DNA of 64,000 bases, from the NCBI GenBank assembly GCA_029747015.1, contig JAKOGI010002152.1, positions 50,001-114,000 on the forward strand, written 5' to 3'. The translations under genes and the position numbers were made by a program. Positions 10,700 to 23,015 of this stretch are shown here, in pieces. This DNA is from Carnegiea gigantea (lineage: Eukaryota; Streptophyta; Magnoliopsida; Caryophyllales; Cactaceae). Each line of letters begins with the position of its first letter. Position 1 is the stretch's first letter. The notes under the pieces were generated by a model. The model worked only from the letters and a program-made list of their open reading frames with translations. It was not told the DNA's origin and made no database searches.

Positions 10700-12046
10700 G
10701 AAGAGCCGTCTTTATGGAATATTTCTCACTCCTTTTTCTTTGTTTTTGTGGACGGATAGGATCTGTATTAGGTGGAGGTGTTGTAAAGTCGTGTGAATAC
10801 TGTCTTCTACTTATTAGAAAAATATTCAACTAATTTCTATCGGTCACGTACGTTATCGGCTGGATATCTGCTTGACCGATGTTTAACCAAAATAAAATTT
10901 GAAATTTTTATAATTTTTGAGTATGGAAACAAAAATGTTGTGTATAAATTATGCAAGTTGTTTATGAATGGTTAGCTTGCACCAAATGGGAAAAACTGGG
11001 GGAGAAAAAAAAAAAGTGGTTATCGATTTTGAGAAATGCCCAACGCAAATTTCATTGCAAGGTAAAAAAGTCAAGTAATGAAAAAGCTCAAAAAATAATA
11101 TGGCCATCCACTTTAAATTGCTTTGGCATTCTTTGTACTATGAGCAGCAACTTATCTTGAAAATTGACATCGAGAACCCAAAGTGAGTTGTACCTTCTAC
11201 CTACTGTTTAACCCCCCCCCCCAAAAAAAAACATGAAGTTAATTGAAAATATAGAGACTCAATAAAAAATCTCTTATAAATTGTTACTAACATGAATTGA
11301 ATTAAACGCCTATGTTGAACTCAAATTATTTTAATTAATTACCAATATTAGTTTTAAACCATGAAAATAATATGTTTATTTGCCTTTACAATTTTTATTA
11401 GATTAATCTGATTTCTTATTTAGAACTTGTTATCATTCCTTGTAACTCCTCGGCTCTCCATGCAGCTTCTTACCAAACCTCGTTGATTGAAATAAGATCT
11501 CTGTGATACCCAAGATTTGGTTAAGGAAAGCGGTAAAAGAATTGAAGTTATCACTTGCTCACCAAAGATGAATATTTTTTTTTTAGATACTACACTCCTT
11601 AAAACTTCACAGTCGTGTTTACCATATATGACTTTCAGGATGAATGGTTGTCTGGGAAGTTTACCAAGTGGCATGTAAATTAAGAGAATAGAACATGTTG
11701 GAAAAACTTTTAGTAATTTGTGAGATCAATTGTTAATCTTTGAAGTAGTTCTGAATAACTATCTACACTACGTGACGGAATGGAACGTTACAAATGATAT
11801 CATAGTTGATCTGCAACTGCAACCTATACCCATGAACAAGAGAACCCAACGTAGCATGTTATCAAGGGATCATTTATTGTTTGGGACTGTGTTCATGAGT
11901 ATGCATATGAGCTATTAGAAGTTAGGCATAAAAAATTAGGTATGGCTACTTATATCACAACTTAGGTACATTTTCCTTTTTAAGGAGTTCACCCACAAGA
12001 AGTCAACAATTAGGCATGCTTGTGATGGATAGTTAGGATATGGTCC
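10700..12046. other. Non-coding DNA of unit A between knottin gene and MULE element
   Basis: It aligns with 29665-30808 and 33152-33380 of unit B. Small open frames here (for example minus strand 11420-11674) are not preserved in the B copy, where poly-T and other indels shift the frame, so I reject them as genes. A poly-C tract at about 11211-11221 in A is reduced in B. Confidence 0.65.
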
Positions 12047-12544
12047 ACCCAATTATGTAATTGCAATTGTACAACCGGACCCACAAAATATCCATCTGGC
12101 GCGCCACATACACAGAACGAAGAAAAACTGCCGGAAAAAAAAAAAATCAAACGAAAAAGCACTCATAACCATCACTTCAAACACGACCCAAAAACTTCCG
12201 CTCACTTTCTCTCTCCAAAACTGCTCAAAATTCGTGCTCGATTTGGCGAAATTGTGCTGCATTTGCTCATGGAATCTAGCAAGAAATTTTCAGAAAATCA
12301 TCACTAAAGCTTGAATCAAACACTTCGATGTAAGTTTCAACAACAAACGAAATTTATTTGCATGTTCGAAACAAAACAATGAATTCGCTTTGCATTTTGG
12401 GTTTTAAGGAAATCGCGCACTCATAAACTCGCTTTCGCAATGTTTGCAGATGGAAACTCACCATTCAACAGCAGGGAAGAAGAGATCTGCTACTGATGAA
12501 TCAAACATTGCTCAGAAAAGGTATGTTGAAAACCTTAAACCTGA

Positions 12545-13265
12545 TATTAGTGAGCCAACATACATAACCAGTGAGCAGTAACCACGAATACCTGATTCTG
12601 TCAACACATTAACAAGAAACCACTTAATCCGATGTTGATTAATAACATGCAACACACTTTTACCTTCCTCTTCTTATTTTGTTGTATAGTGAGTTGTACC
12701 TTATATTGTAGTGAGCTATGGCTTGATTTTAGCGAGCTGTAAATTATATTGTATTGGCTGTCAACATGTGCATGCTATAGTTAGTTGTGCCTTATATTCT
12801 AGTAATCTATACCCTGAATTTATTAAGCCATGACTAGAATTTAGTGAGCTATAAATTATATTCTATTCGCTGTCAACATATGCATGTTATAGTGAGTTAT
12901 ACGTTATACTGCAGTGAGCTATGGGTTGAATTTAGTGAGCCATGACTACAATTTGGTACCATATATTCTAGTGTGCTGTAAATTATATTGTAGTGAGCCA
13001 TGACTAGAATTTAGTGAGCTGTAAATTATATTCTATTCGCTGTCAACATATGCATGTTGTAGTGAGTTGTATGTTATATTGTAGTGAGCTATAGGTTGAA
13101 TTTAGTGAGCCATGACTACAATTTGGTACCATATATTCTAGTGTGCAGTCTAGAACTCCAGTCTCTTTCCATAAACTAATTTACATATATAGTGAGTTGT
13201 ATCTTGTATTGTAGTGAGCCACGATATCATTTTAGTGAGCTGCAACTTTTATTATAGTGTACTAT
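12545..13265 (+). repeat. AGTGAGC array A1 (intron 1)
   Basis: It fills most of ULP1 intron 1. Units read TTTAGTGAGCCATGAC or GTAGTGAGCTGTAAATT. A higher-order block containing TATTCGCTGTCAACATATG repeats with starts near 12731, 12843 and 13013. Confidence 0.85.
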
Positions 13266-13599
13266 CACATGTACTTTAACATCAACATTACATGTAATAC
13301 TATTTGATAGATCAAAGACAGTAAGGTCAAGCACAAGCCCTCAGGATATAATTATGTAAGTTGTTAAAAACATCTCTTCTGATCCAGTGAACTTCAGGTA
13401 ATTACACTTCAAAAATATCCAAACACACACAGTATAGTTCACTGCACTAAAAATTGTCTTTCACTTTTTTATTGAAGCCCAATGGATCAAAATAATACAA
13501 ATGAAGCAAATCAAGGAATGCAAGAGGATATTACTCATAATTCAGGCGAGGGTATGTCTACATTATGTAAGTTTATATGTAATGATTTGAATTACATAT

Positions 13600-13995
13600 G
13601 TAGTGAGGAGGTGAAATTGTATTCAAAGGAGATGTACATCTACAATTATATTTTAGTGAGCTGGACTACATTTGCAGTGAGCAAACAACTATGTTTAGTG
13701 AGCTAAACTGCAATTGTGGTGAGCAAACAACTATATTTAGTGAGCTGAACTATAATTCTAGTGAGCAGACAGCTTAATTTAGTGAGCTGAAATATCTATA
13801 GTTAAGCATTGCAAACCATTTTGGTGTGCTAGTTCCTAAATCTAGTGAGTTAATCTAATATTTTAAACACCTGGTAAACTATACATCTAAAATTATATTT
13901 GGTGAGCTGAACTGCATTTATAGTGAGCATACAATTGTATTTAGTGAGGTCAACTATAATTCTAGTGAGCAAACAGTTTATTTTAGTGAGCTGAA
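13600..13995 (+). repeat. AGTGAGC array A2 (intron 3)
   Basis: About a dozen units of the form TTTAGTGAGCTGAACTGCA alternating with GTGAGCAAACAACTATA, spaced roughly 20-35 bp. Confidence 0.85.
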
Positions 13996-15624
13996 CATGA
14001 CATTTGAGTTATACATCTTGTGCAGCTGCAAAAGAAGCAAGCAAGGAAGCTCCAACAAATCAAGAACACAATCCACGGCTTGAAAAGGAGCAAAAAAATC
14101 CATCCACACCAAAGGACAAAACATCTGAAGGAAAAATCAGCTCATCAAGTACTATTGCAAACAAGAGAAGGCTAAAACAAGAAGCTAGGAAGAATATGAA
14201 CATTTGTAGAAGTCCAATGAGTTCAGAAGATGAACATGTCCAAGCTCCCACAATAGGGGAACAACAAATGGTGGTGCCAGAAAAACAAACTATGCATACT
14301 ATGGAACAATCACAGCCTACTCAACAAGGAGAGGGAGAGCAAGATCAATAAAAAAACAAGAGAACCACCTCAACAAAACACTCCCATAGCAGGGGAAAAA
14401 CAAAAGGTGGTGCTGGAAAAAAGAAAAAAGGGGTCGAAGAAAAATGATGCACATGAGAACATTGTCAAAAAAGACCAAAGGGGGGAAACAAGAATTCAAG
14501 GTTGAGAATCCCCCAATGTTACCAAAAATACTGCCCAAGAAAGCTTAGAAAAAACAATCACTGATATTCACCAACAACCTTCAGAGGAAACAGATGACAC
14601 TGTAGAGGATACCACTTATAAAATGCCTTCCTTTGGCCTTGATCATGCTAACTCTGATGATGAAGTGTCGGTGAAGAGAATCAAAAAGATAAAACAACCA
14701 ACAAAGTTTAGACCAAAGTAAATGCAAGTGAGTTCAAAAAAGTTCGTTAAGGCACAAGCTGAGAAGGAGAGGCAGGTTGTCTAGAAGAGTTCATAAACTC
14801 CTGTAAAGCATGGACAACTCTCAGTTTTGAAACATGAAAAACAACATAAATCCCTGAAACAGCACACAAGTAGTACTGTCCATGTTCAAGACCCCAAGGC
14901 TATGCAATCTATGCCAAAGCATGCAGAGGTAGATACAAAGCCCAAAAAGATCTTTCAAACCAGAATGTCACCACCAGGCTTTGTTGCAATGATTGATAAT
15001 TTCAATGAGGAATAAAGACAAGCAATACAAGATATACGGTTTGGAGGATTCCTCCATTTACAAGTAAATGAATTGCCAGAGGATTTATGCAAATGGCTTG
15101 TAGATAGATTTGACCCATACTCAGCATCTTGTACATATCTCCTGACAAAAAGATTGACATTACACCAATGGATGTGCATCTCACATTGGGACTCCCCATT
15201 GGTGGAAGGAAGGTTGAGGAGTTTTATGGCGAAAAGCCAAAAAAAATGCCAAATACAATGAAGTACTTGCTGCACGGAGAAAAGAGTGGAATCTGCAAGA
15301 TGGGACCTCTAAGCTCAGCCAAATGCCACAATACATACTGAGCCAGACTGATGCAGGCAAAAGTTTCAAGAGACTTTGTGTTGTACATGGTCTCTTACTT
15401 TTTCAACATTTCAAAGAATGTACATTGCACACCTTATTTTGCCAAGAATGTTGCTAATATTGAAGATATAGTACCAATTGATTGGTGTCAGTACACCATT
15501 GACAGATTGTGTGAATCTGTCAAAAAGAGAGCTTCAAACTTTAATGGCCATATTCTCTTCTTGATGGTAAGATTCTTCTACTCTATCAGACTATCATGTT
15601 TTTAGGGAGTACAAAGTCACATTC

Positions 15625-15795
15625 AGTGAGCTGAACATACGTACTCAGTGAGTAGAACAACATTTTTAGTGAGCTTAACATATATCATGGAGAGCAAACC
15701 ATTTACTTTAGTGAGCAGAACATTCATTTTAGTAAGCAGAATGTGTATTTTAGTGGCACAACAAAGCTTTTGGTGAGCTATGGAGAACTTGATCA
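15625..15795 (+). repeat. AGTGAGC array A3 (intron 4, left of TR-GAG2)
   Basis: Units such as CAGTGAGCTGAACATA and TAGTGAGCAGAACATTCA, about 22-bp spacing. The array is interrupted by the TR-GAG2 remnant starting near 15798 and resumes at 19060. Confidence 0.8.
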
Positions 15796-15797
15796 TA

Positions 15798-18700
15798 TGT
15801 TGAAGAGAGCATTAAGTTTCTTTGCTGTGATTATTTTCATGCTCTCTTATTGTCATGCTTGGAAACTCTATGCTAAAGAGTTTGACAAGCTTCTGCATGC
15901 CTTGACGATGTCTGATTTAAAGGGCCGAGTTTTGACATTGTGATGGAGTGGCTGATGCTCTATATACCCCGGTTATTACGAGGCCGCATAGCTTAGGTGC
16001 ACTTTGTACCTAACCTGGTGAGATCGTTATGTTTTGTTTCCTTTCCCTACTTTTACTTTCTTTCCTTTGAATAATAATCCTTTATCTAAGCATAGGGGAA
16101 GGGTAGCTTCATGATTTTCATTTTTGTTTTTAGTTTGCATACTTGTTAGAGTATATAGTTTTAAGTTTCTTTTTGTTTGTATTAGTGTTTTGCATTCAAT
16201 TGCATTTAGATTTGCATATAGGATTACATGTAAGGATGGTGTGGATTGGTTTAAGATAACCTCTAATAATGTTTTTATTAGGCAAAATACCTTTCATGAG
16301 CTTGAGTACCTTTTGTTGTGTAATCCCTTTTGGTGCTAAACTTTTTGAAGGTTTTGTCAATATTTCTTGTTTTGACCCTTGTTTTGATTAAAAATTATTT
16401 TGTCCCTTGGAGTCCTTAGCACTAATTTTTGCACATGGGAGTCATTTTATGATCTTAATGAGACTATGGTAGATATCCCGTGAGATTTTGAGCCTTATTT
16501 GGACTAATTCATTATATTTAGTCTCATGTTTCTTTCATGTGTGTGACTCTTCCATGTTCCATCTCTAGAACTTGCCTTGACTCTTGTTCAAAACCACATT
16601 TGCACATGCATAATTGATGATATGATGAAGGCATTCTTTCTAGTTGTTTAGCTACATAGCCAAATAGCCTACCTTTGTATTACATGTTTTTTCCCTTTGC
16701 TAGCCCCTTTGAGCTTATATCTATCTTTGTTGTGATCCCTTCATATTAGCCCTTGGTCAAACACATGTTCTAACCCTTAAGCCAAGTCTATGGAGCATTA
16801 TTTCATCTATCTAGTGGGTGGTTTTAGGGATAATTGAGTTCAAGGTGGCTTTGGTATGTTGGTTTATTGAGGGATTGATAACATTGAGCATTTGCTTTGG
16901 GTCCCTCTCATTTAGATCAAGAATATGTATTAGATTGTGAATTGATAGTTCGTGATCCTATGCCTTTCAGTAATTACAATTTTTGTTTCATTTCCTAAAA
17001 AAAGCCCTAAAAAAAAGAAGAAACAAAAGTTATGTTGAAAAAAAAAAAAGAGAAAACAAAAGAGAAAATCGTAGAAAAAAAAAAGCGAAAAGAAAATGAC
17101 TAAATGATTGGCATTGGATATGTGCATAGCTTGTGTTCCTTCTTTGTCAACTCATTTCCTACATGATTCATTAGGGCATGTTCATTGTATTTTGGAGTTT
17201 GGAGTGTTGGTGAACTTATTGGTAAATTGATGCTTTGGCTAGATGCCCTAGTTATTTGGCAACATAGCTCCAAATTACCCAAATGCATTTATCCAGTCCT
17301 TTCCCTTAACCCTTCTAGCCCACATTGCAATCCATATAAAGTCATCTTGATTGTCTTGTGCACATTGTATTTTAGTGGTGGAGAATTTGAGAGCCATGTC
17401 AAGCATATGGTAGATTATATCTATAGAATGAGTCTTGAGTAAACCTATACTATATTTCAAGCACATGAGTGAGAGTGATTCACATTTCCCAAAAGTTAGG
17501 CTCTATGAGTCCATTAGACTCTAATCAATTCCATATGCTTGCATGATGTGCGTTGTGGTTTTTTAGGGGTGATTAATTTTGATATCGAGCTTGTGGTCAT
17601 GTACTTTTTTTAAAACATTCACCTCCTTCTGATTTTGAAATGTTTTGCGCACTATTTGGGGGTTGCCGTTGATTAGCATTCTTACTTGTGATATGCTATG
17701 GCTTGCCTACTTGAAGGAGGTTGTTATGTTTTGAGTCCTAGATGCGTCTCCCTTTTCGGTTTTATTTAGTGTTTGCTTGAGGACAAGTAACAGTTTAAGC
17801 ATGGGGAAGTTTGATAAATGCTTATCATATATAACATTTTAAGGTCATTTTGCTACATTTTTAGGAGAATTATGTGCTTAATGTTAAAATATGTACTCCT
17901 ATTCTCGATTTATACTTGGGTATGATTGTCCGATGATTATTGTAGGATTTTAGGCCATTTTACCCAACATTTGACGCTTATTTGACTGTATTTTGACCCC
18001 CCACAGGCACCCATATGATGCTATGCCTGTAGGGCAAGAGAACAGTAGAGAATTTCGGGTCCAGCAAGCAATATGGGCTGCCAGTGGCGACTGCCATACC
18101 CGTGGTGGAAACATAACTATTTACCTGCTTGTTTTGTCTCATTGTGTGGCTAAGGTTGATTGTGTTTCTCTATAAATAGGGTCATTTTCACAGAAAACCA
18201 TTATCCCATCCCCATTCCACTCTCCATAATCCACCATCTAGTTAGGATTTAGATTAAATTAGAGGAAAAGCAAGTTGAAGGTGAAGATTGCAAGGATTCC
18301 GGATCGAGTTTACAACGACGGTTCAAGCACGCATTAGTTGAGCAATTCCTCTCCCTTCTCTTCTCTTTTTTCTTTATATTTTTATGCTTTTAGATTATTG
18401 TTGATGTTTATGTTAAGTTTTGGATTGTTAATCTTAGAATTGAGTTGAGTTGTTGTGATTGAATCAATTCTTGTTTTGATCGAAAAGTACTTCGGATCTG
18501 TTGGGTTTATTCTATTGAATCTTAGATGTTGATTTGCGAGTAGGAAACTTGATCAATTCTTACTTGTTTTGGACATATGGTGAAGAACTGAAAGGTGACA
18601 CTAGATGTTGGAAAACTAAAATTCGACTTAAGTGAGTGAGATCTTGAAAAAGACTCATCGTTTAAGAAACCTCTAAATTTGATAATCGCGTTCTTAATGA

Positions 18701-19037
18701 TCTTAGATTAATCAAAAACCTTGAGAAATAGTAGTTGATTAGATATAAAAATTTCATTCCACCTTGAAAGAGGGGTTTGATAAATCGATTATCGGTTTTG
18801 GAATTACCCATCTAAAGAAAAGGCGCTTGATTAATTCTTGAGTTGGGAAATTGCTTGGTTTGATTAAATTCTTTGATTGATTATCCATTAGATTAGATAG
18901 TAGATTAGTTAAATTTCATTCTCAAATTTGGATTCGCCTAGCATACCTTAAGGGAATATAGCCCAATAGATAAACTTTATCTCTGTGGGATCGACCTTAA
19001 TTTGCTATAATGTCACGATGCGCTTGCGGGCCTATCA
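15798..19037 (+). mobile_element. TR-GAG2 remnant, unit A (5' LTR and most of gag deleted)
   Basis: Intron-4 sequence ...GATCATATG runs directly into TTGAAGAGAGC, which in unit B (about 53309) is deep inside the element. The unit-B host sequence up to the 5' LTR and everything between is missing, with a 3-bp overlap (TGT) at the join. The retained part is the last ~48 codons of the gag-like frame (to 15943), a 1.87-kb 3' UTR and the 3' LTR. The right flank CTATT (19038-19042) equals the target-site duplication seen in unit B, so this is the same insertion event as in B, later truncated. Confidence 0.85.
17812..19037 (+). repeat. 3' LTR of TR-GAG2, unit A
   Basis: A 1226-bp LTR, TGATAAATGC... 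to ...GGCCTATCA, preceded by a purine-rich tract (GCATGGGGAAG). It matches 55284-56510 and 37129-38363 at roughly 90% by eye. Confidence 0.88.
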
Positions 19038-19059
19038 CTATTACATTGATCTGTAATGA

Positions 19060-19445
19060 CTATTTTAGTGAGCACACATCACTTACCCCACATACATATC
19101 GGAATTATTATTACACAACATTACTTCATGTTAGTGAGCTACTATTTATTTTACTGAGCAGAGTAAAATGTTTAGTGAGCAGAGCACTATTATTAGTGAG
19201 CACACCATATATCATGGTGAGCAGACCATATCTTTTAGTTAGCAAAAATTCAGCTTTGGTGAGCTATAAATGACTTCTTCATAGAAGACAATTGTCTGTT
19301 ACATTGATCTCTATTAACAAATTTAGTGAGCAGAAATAGAATTATTCTTAGACAACATCATTTTATGTTAGTGAGCTAGTATACGTTTTTGGTAAGCAGG
19401 GACTATGTTTTAGTAAGCATAGATTCATTTTTGGTGAGCTATATA
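19060..19445 (+). repeat. AGTGAGC array A4 (intron 4, right of TR-GAG2)
   Basis: Units such as TTTAGTGAGCAGAGCA and TTTGGTGAGCTATA. It ends just before the exon 5 acceptor TTGCAG at 19471-19476. Confidence 0.8.
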
Positions 19446-20335
19446 GAACTGATTACGATGAAAATTTCTCTTGCAGATTCTATATGTTGACAGAGTTCTC
19501 CTAACAAGAAGGATTGTTAAGAGACAATTCCTAACAATCAAAGGCTGGACAACAGAAAAGCTGAGGGAAAGAGTCAAAGAAGAGAGAAAGGGTAATCAAG
19601 TTGGTGCAAAAGAAGTGCCGAAAGGCTTTGGAAAGGGTAGATTGGAGCCTCCACTACAAATAACCATAGAAGTGCATGCTGAACCACAGCCACAAAAGGA
19701 ACCTCAGCCACAAAAGGAAGAACAGCCAAAGATGTCTTCACAAAATGATGAAACATTAGAGTTGGAGGTATCATTTAATTCATTTATAACAATTAAGCAT
19801 AATGAATGAATTAAAACAACATCTATCTAACATCTTACAATACTTGAATGATGTCCACATTGCAGAAAGATATGGAAGAAGTGGCTGAAGTAACGAAGGC
19901 TTTAGCAAGTGTATTCAAGAAGTACAAAATCTTCATAGACTACTTGTCAAAAAGGTACCAAAATAATGAAGCACTCAAGAAAATAAGAGATAAGGCAATA
20001 AGCATGTTCTCTTCATACTATGAGGCTCAAATCTCCAAATCCCGACTAATGACACGAAGAGAAAAAGGGGATGAAAGTCTTAAGATGCCACCATTCAATC
20101 AAGATGATGAATGGTGGAATAGAGCTGGTGTACTTGAGGCGATAATTGAATTGGAGAATGCTTTTATAAGAAAACAAAAGACCAGTAGCACCACCACCAA
20201 AAGTTCTGCATCAAGGCTAGAGGGCAATAACATGCCCAGTTTTAAGTTGATTGATGATTGTCAAAGCCCAGCTCCTGTAACACTAGTAGCACCAACACCA
20301 CTTCACACACCACCTTCTTCCTCACCTATAAAAAT

Positions 20336-20468
20336 AGATCAGACACCACCACTCTCCCCCCTGTAGAGACACATCAGACACCACCACCTTCCCCCCTGCA
20401 CAGACACATCAGACACCACCACCCTCCCCTCCACATAGACACTATAGACACCACCACCCTCCCCACCA
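20336..20468 (+). repeat. Coding minisatellite in ULP1 exon 6
   Basis: Three to four head-to-tail copies of a 35-40 bp unit built on CAGACACCACCACC plus a C-rich spacer. They encode a Thr/Pro/His-rich linker. Unequal copy length shifts the frame, giving a stop at 20364-20366. Unit B has its own version at 57806-57970 with a different copy number. Confidence 0.75.
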
Positions 20469-20584
20469 ATTCTAGAAACATAAATAAAGCAACAAGAAAG
20501 GCAAAAAATAACTCAAGGAGAGCAAAAATCTCCCAATAGAGAAGATGGAAAAAAGAAAACAACAAATAAAGCTAGTAAGGATTT

Positions 20585-21005
20585 TCAGTGAGCAGACTAT
20601 TACTTTCAGTTAGCAGACTATTGCTTTCATTGAGCAAAGCATACTTTTCAGTGAGTTATGTGCAAATGGTTTATAAAATGACAATTTTATGTTACAGTGA
20701 ACTTGTGAGCACACATCACTTTTAGATGGCTTTAGGAACAAGCAAAGAGGACCTTATTGGTATTGAACAATTTTTTTTAGCTAGCTGTGTGCATTGTCAG
20801 TGAGCACAAGTTAAATTTTAGTGAGCAGAAAGTATAACTTGGCAAGCAGAACATATATGTCAGTGAGCAGAACACATGTGTGAGTGAAAGAACATATATG
20901 TTAGTGAGCAGAACATATAGTTTAGTGAGTGGGTGAGCAACAATCTCTATTTAATGAGTACAATAAACATTTTAGTGAGCATAATATCTATTTTAGTGAG
21001 CACTT
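20585..21005 (+). repeat. AGTGAGC array A5 (intron 6)
   Basis: Nine exact GTGAGC cores in about 420 bp, typically TTAGTGAGCAGAACATATA, with degenerate units between. The array runs up to the exon 7 acceptor near 21024. Confidence 0.85.
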
Positions 21006-21947
21006 ACACATGTTATGTATGCAGAAGGCCAGCACAGCAAGAATGCAAGACATCAACTGAGGAGAGAGAAAGGGCCAATGACATAGCCCTTCCGCTCCCC
21101 TTTTGTGCAAAGAATAACAAAGATTACAGGAGAGTTGTCAGCCCAAGAGAAAATCGTTGCTGAATATGTATTTCATCCATCACAGCACCTTGATTCAAAG
21201 TAAGCACAAAACTACCAGAGAGAAAACACTTACAAACACTTAAACTATAATGAATATATACTTACATTTTTTTCGTTTTCTTACTAAATTAGTGAAGAAT
21301 TGTTTGATATCAAAACACATGTTGCACATTGGTATCATATGTCAACCATGTGTCCAAGAGAATACATTGATATACATGTGATCAATGTCTGGGCTGCTAT
21401 CCTCAACAACTTGGAGAGAGAAAGAAGTGAAGGATCTCCAAGAAGATTCTTTGCACCAGTTGATGCAGTGGTAAATGTATATATATATTTTTTTCACAAA
21501 TACAAATAATCAAACACCTAATGATACTGCTGCAATGATGCAGTCAACCTTGGACCCCTTGATAAATACAGCAAAATCAGAAAAGGCAAGGTACATTGAT
21601 TTTGAAACAATTCTTCAGAGAGAATTCCAGAGATGTGACAAATGGATATCAACAAAACAATTGCAGCTGGTAGGCATTAATCTAATACGTTTTAATTGTA
21701 TATTAAAATACCACATTAAATAATATTAATCATTCTCCAATTTGAAGGTGTTCTTCTTGGTATGTCACAAGAAGCACTTTTTCATCTTCTACTTTGATTT
21801 TAAAGGAGGAAAGACTTGATATTATGGACAACATGCACATAACTGCTCCATACAAAACAACATATTGAGAAACGTAACACATCTATTAGTGGCATGTTCA
21901 AATGCTTACTAATTCATTCACTTTACAATAAATCAACACACATATCT

Positions 21948-22135
21948 GGTGAGCTGACAAATTTGGTGAGCTAACACATATTCTTGGTGAGCTAACATAT
22001 AATCTTGGTGAGCTAACACACGTATTTGGTGAGCTAAGACACATATGTAGTGTGCTGAGCTAACATATATTCTTGGTGAGCTAACACACATATTTGGTGA
22101 GCTATTAACCAATTCCAGTGAGCTGAACAAAGTTC
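21948..22135 (+). repeat. AGTGAGC array A6 (intron 10)
   Basis: The most regular sub-array: TTGGTGAGCTAACACACAT repeats every 22-24 bp, about eight units. It ends before the exon 11 acceptor at 22149. Confidence 0.88.
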
Positions 22136-22764
22136 TTTGTTGTACACAGGCAAGAGCTTTTAGGAGATTTCTTCAAGAGAGTGTTGGCCACCCCAAACAT
22201 AAAATTGTGAAGAAGATGAAACCAGTGCGAATGAGAATGCCATGGAGAACAACAGATAATATCACAGACTATGGAAATTTTTGCATGAGGCATATGGAGT
22301 CTTACTTTGGCCAAGCAGATAAATGGGATTGTGGTTTCAAGAAAAATGAAGTAAGTCTACCAAAAATTTTTTCTCTACAAAAATATCCTCAAATAAATAC
22401 AACACCTATTAATGGGTTGTTTCCTTTTTTTTTGTTTTGTTTGCAAGACAAATATCTACTTGATGTAATGCGAGCACGGTACTGCTATGAAATCATCAAC
22501 AATGAAAAAAATATATACAAGAATAGAGTGAAGAGGCTCGCAAACAAGTTCTATAATAAACAACAAGCAGAACTGAATGTAAAATCAGCTAACCTCAAGT
22601 GCCAACAGCATGACTAATCAACCTTGCTTTAAGTTAGATTAATTTTAGGAACTTATGTACCCAATAGTCTCAAATGAGCACTATTAATATGCTTACCTTT
22701 AATCATTGTGAAGTACTAGTAAACAGCATTTACTATTGAATATTTTATATCTTTTACTATGCTT

Positions 22765-23015
22765 AATTCCAGTGAGCTAGAAGACAAAACCTGTGAGCTA
22801 ACAGCCAAACCCAGTGAGCTATATCTTTTACTATGCTTAATTCTATAAATGAATGCAAAATCAAACTAGAATGATATTTTTTTATAATGTTAAGTCAAAT
22901 ATTAAAGTGTTCAACATGTCATTGTCATAGAATGCTATACTTTTGTAATGTTAAGTCATTTTGTAAAACATCGTGAGCTAATAGATGAAACTAGTGAGCT
23001 ATGAATCTTCAGTAG
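22765..23015 (+). repeat. AGTGAGC array A7 (between the convergent genes)
   Basis: Sparse units (CCAGTGAGCTAGAAGAC, CCTGTGAGCTAACAGCC) between the ULP1 stop and the transposase 3' end. Confidence 0.65.

Larger units (their letters stand above)
12450..22617 (+). pseudogene. ULP1-like cysteine protease gene of a MULE, copy A (12 exons, dead)
   Basis: Inferred exons: 12450-12520, 13311-13397, 13478-13551, 14026-15566, 19477-19767, 19866-20574, 21025-21199, 21293-21470, 21544-21669, about 21748-21880, 22150-22350 and 22448-22617. The first introns are GT-AG with phases that agree across junctions (AG|A, AG|C, G|CT), which supports the model. Exon 4 has a Lys/Glu-rich part, then a conserved domain (GFLHLQVNELPEDLCKWL...DVHLTLGLPIGG) seen in plant transposon ULP1 proteins. 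Exons 10-11 hold the ULP1 (SUMO/NEDD-protease-like) fold: His in HKKHFFIFYFD, Asp in MDNM, and MRHMESYFG after the nucleophile position. Damage: stop in exon 2 (CAA to TAA at about 13357), stop at 14349-14351, +1 frameshift in exon 10, and the nucleophile Cys codon reads TAT (Tyr) at 22270-22272. Confidence 0.8.

Noticed and set aside
11420..11674. 84-codon open frame on the minus strand
   Set aside because: The unit B equivalent has frame-shifting indels in a poly-T run, and there is no family similarity.
19010..19273. Open frames with repeats such as LVSRPYLLVS or VLAHQ (also 21933-22130 and 59518-59715 on the minus strand)
   Set aside because: They are translations of AGTGAGC arrays lying in introns. 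Their reading frames are by-products of the repeat and are not conserved as protein.
21948..22135. Regular short repeats that resemble a CRISPR array
   Set aside because: Units are degenerate, there are no unique spacers of constant length, no cas genes, and the context is a plant transposon intron.
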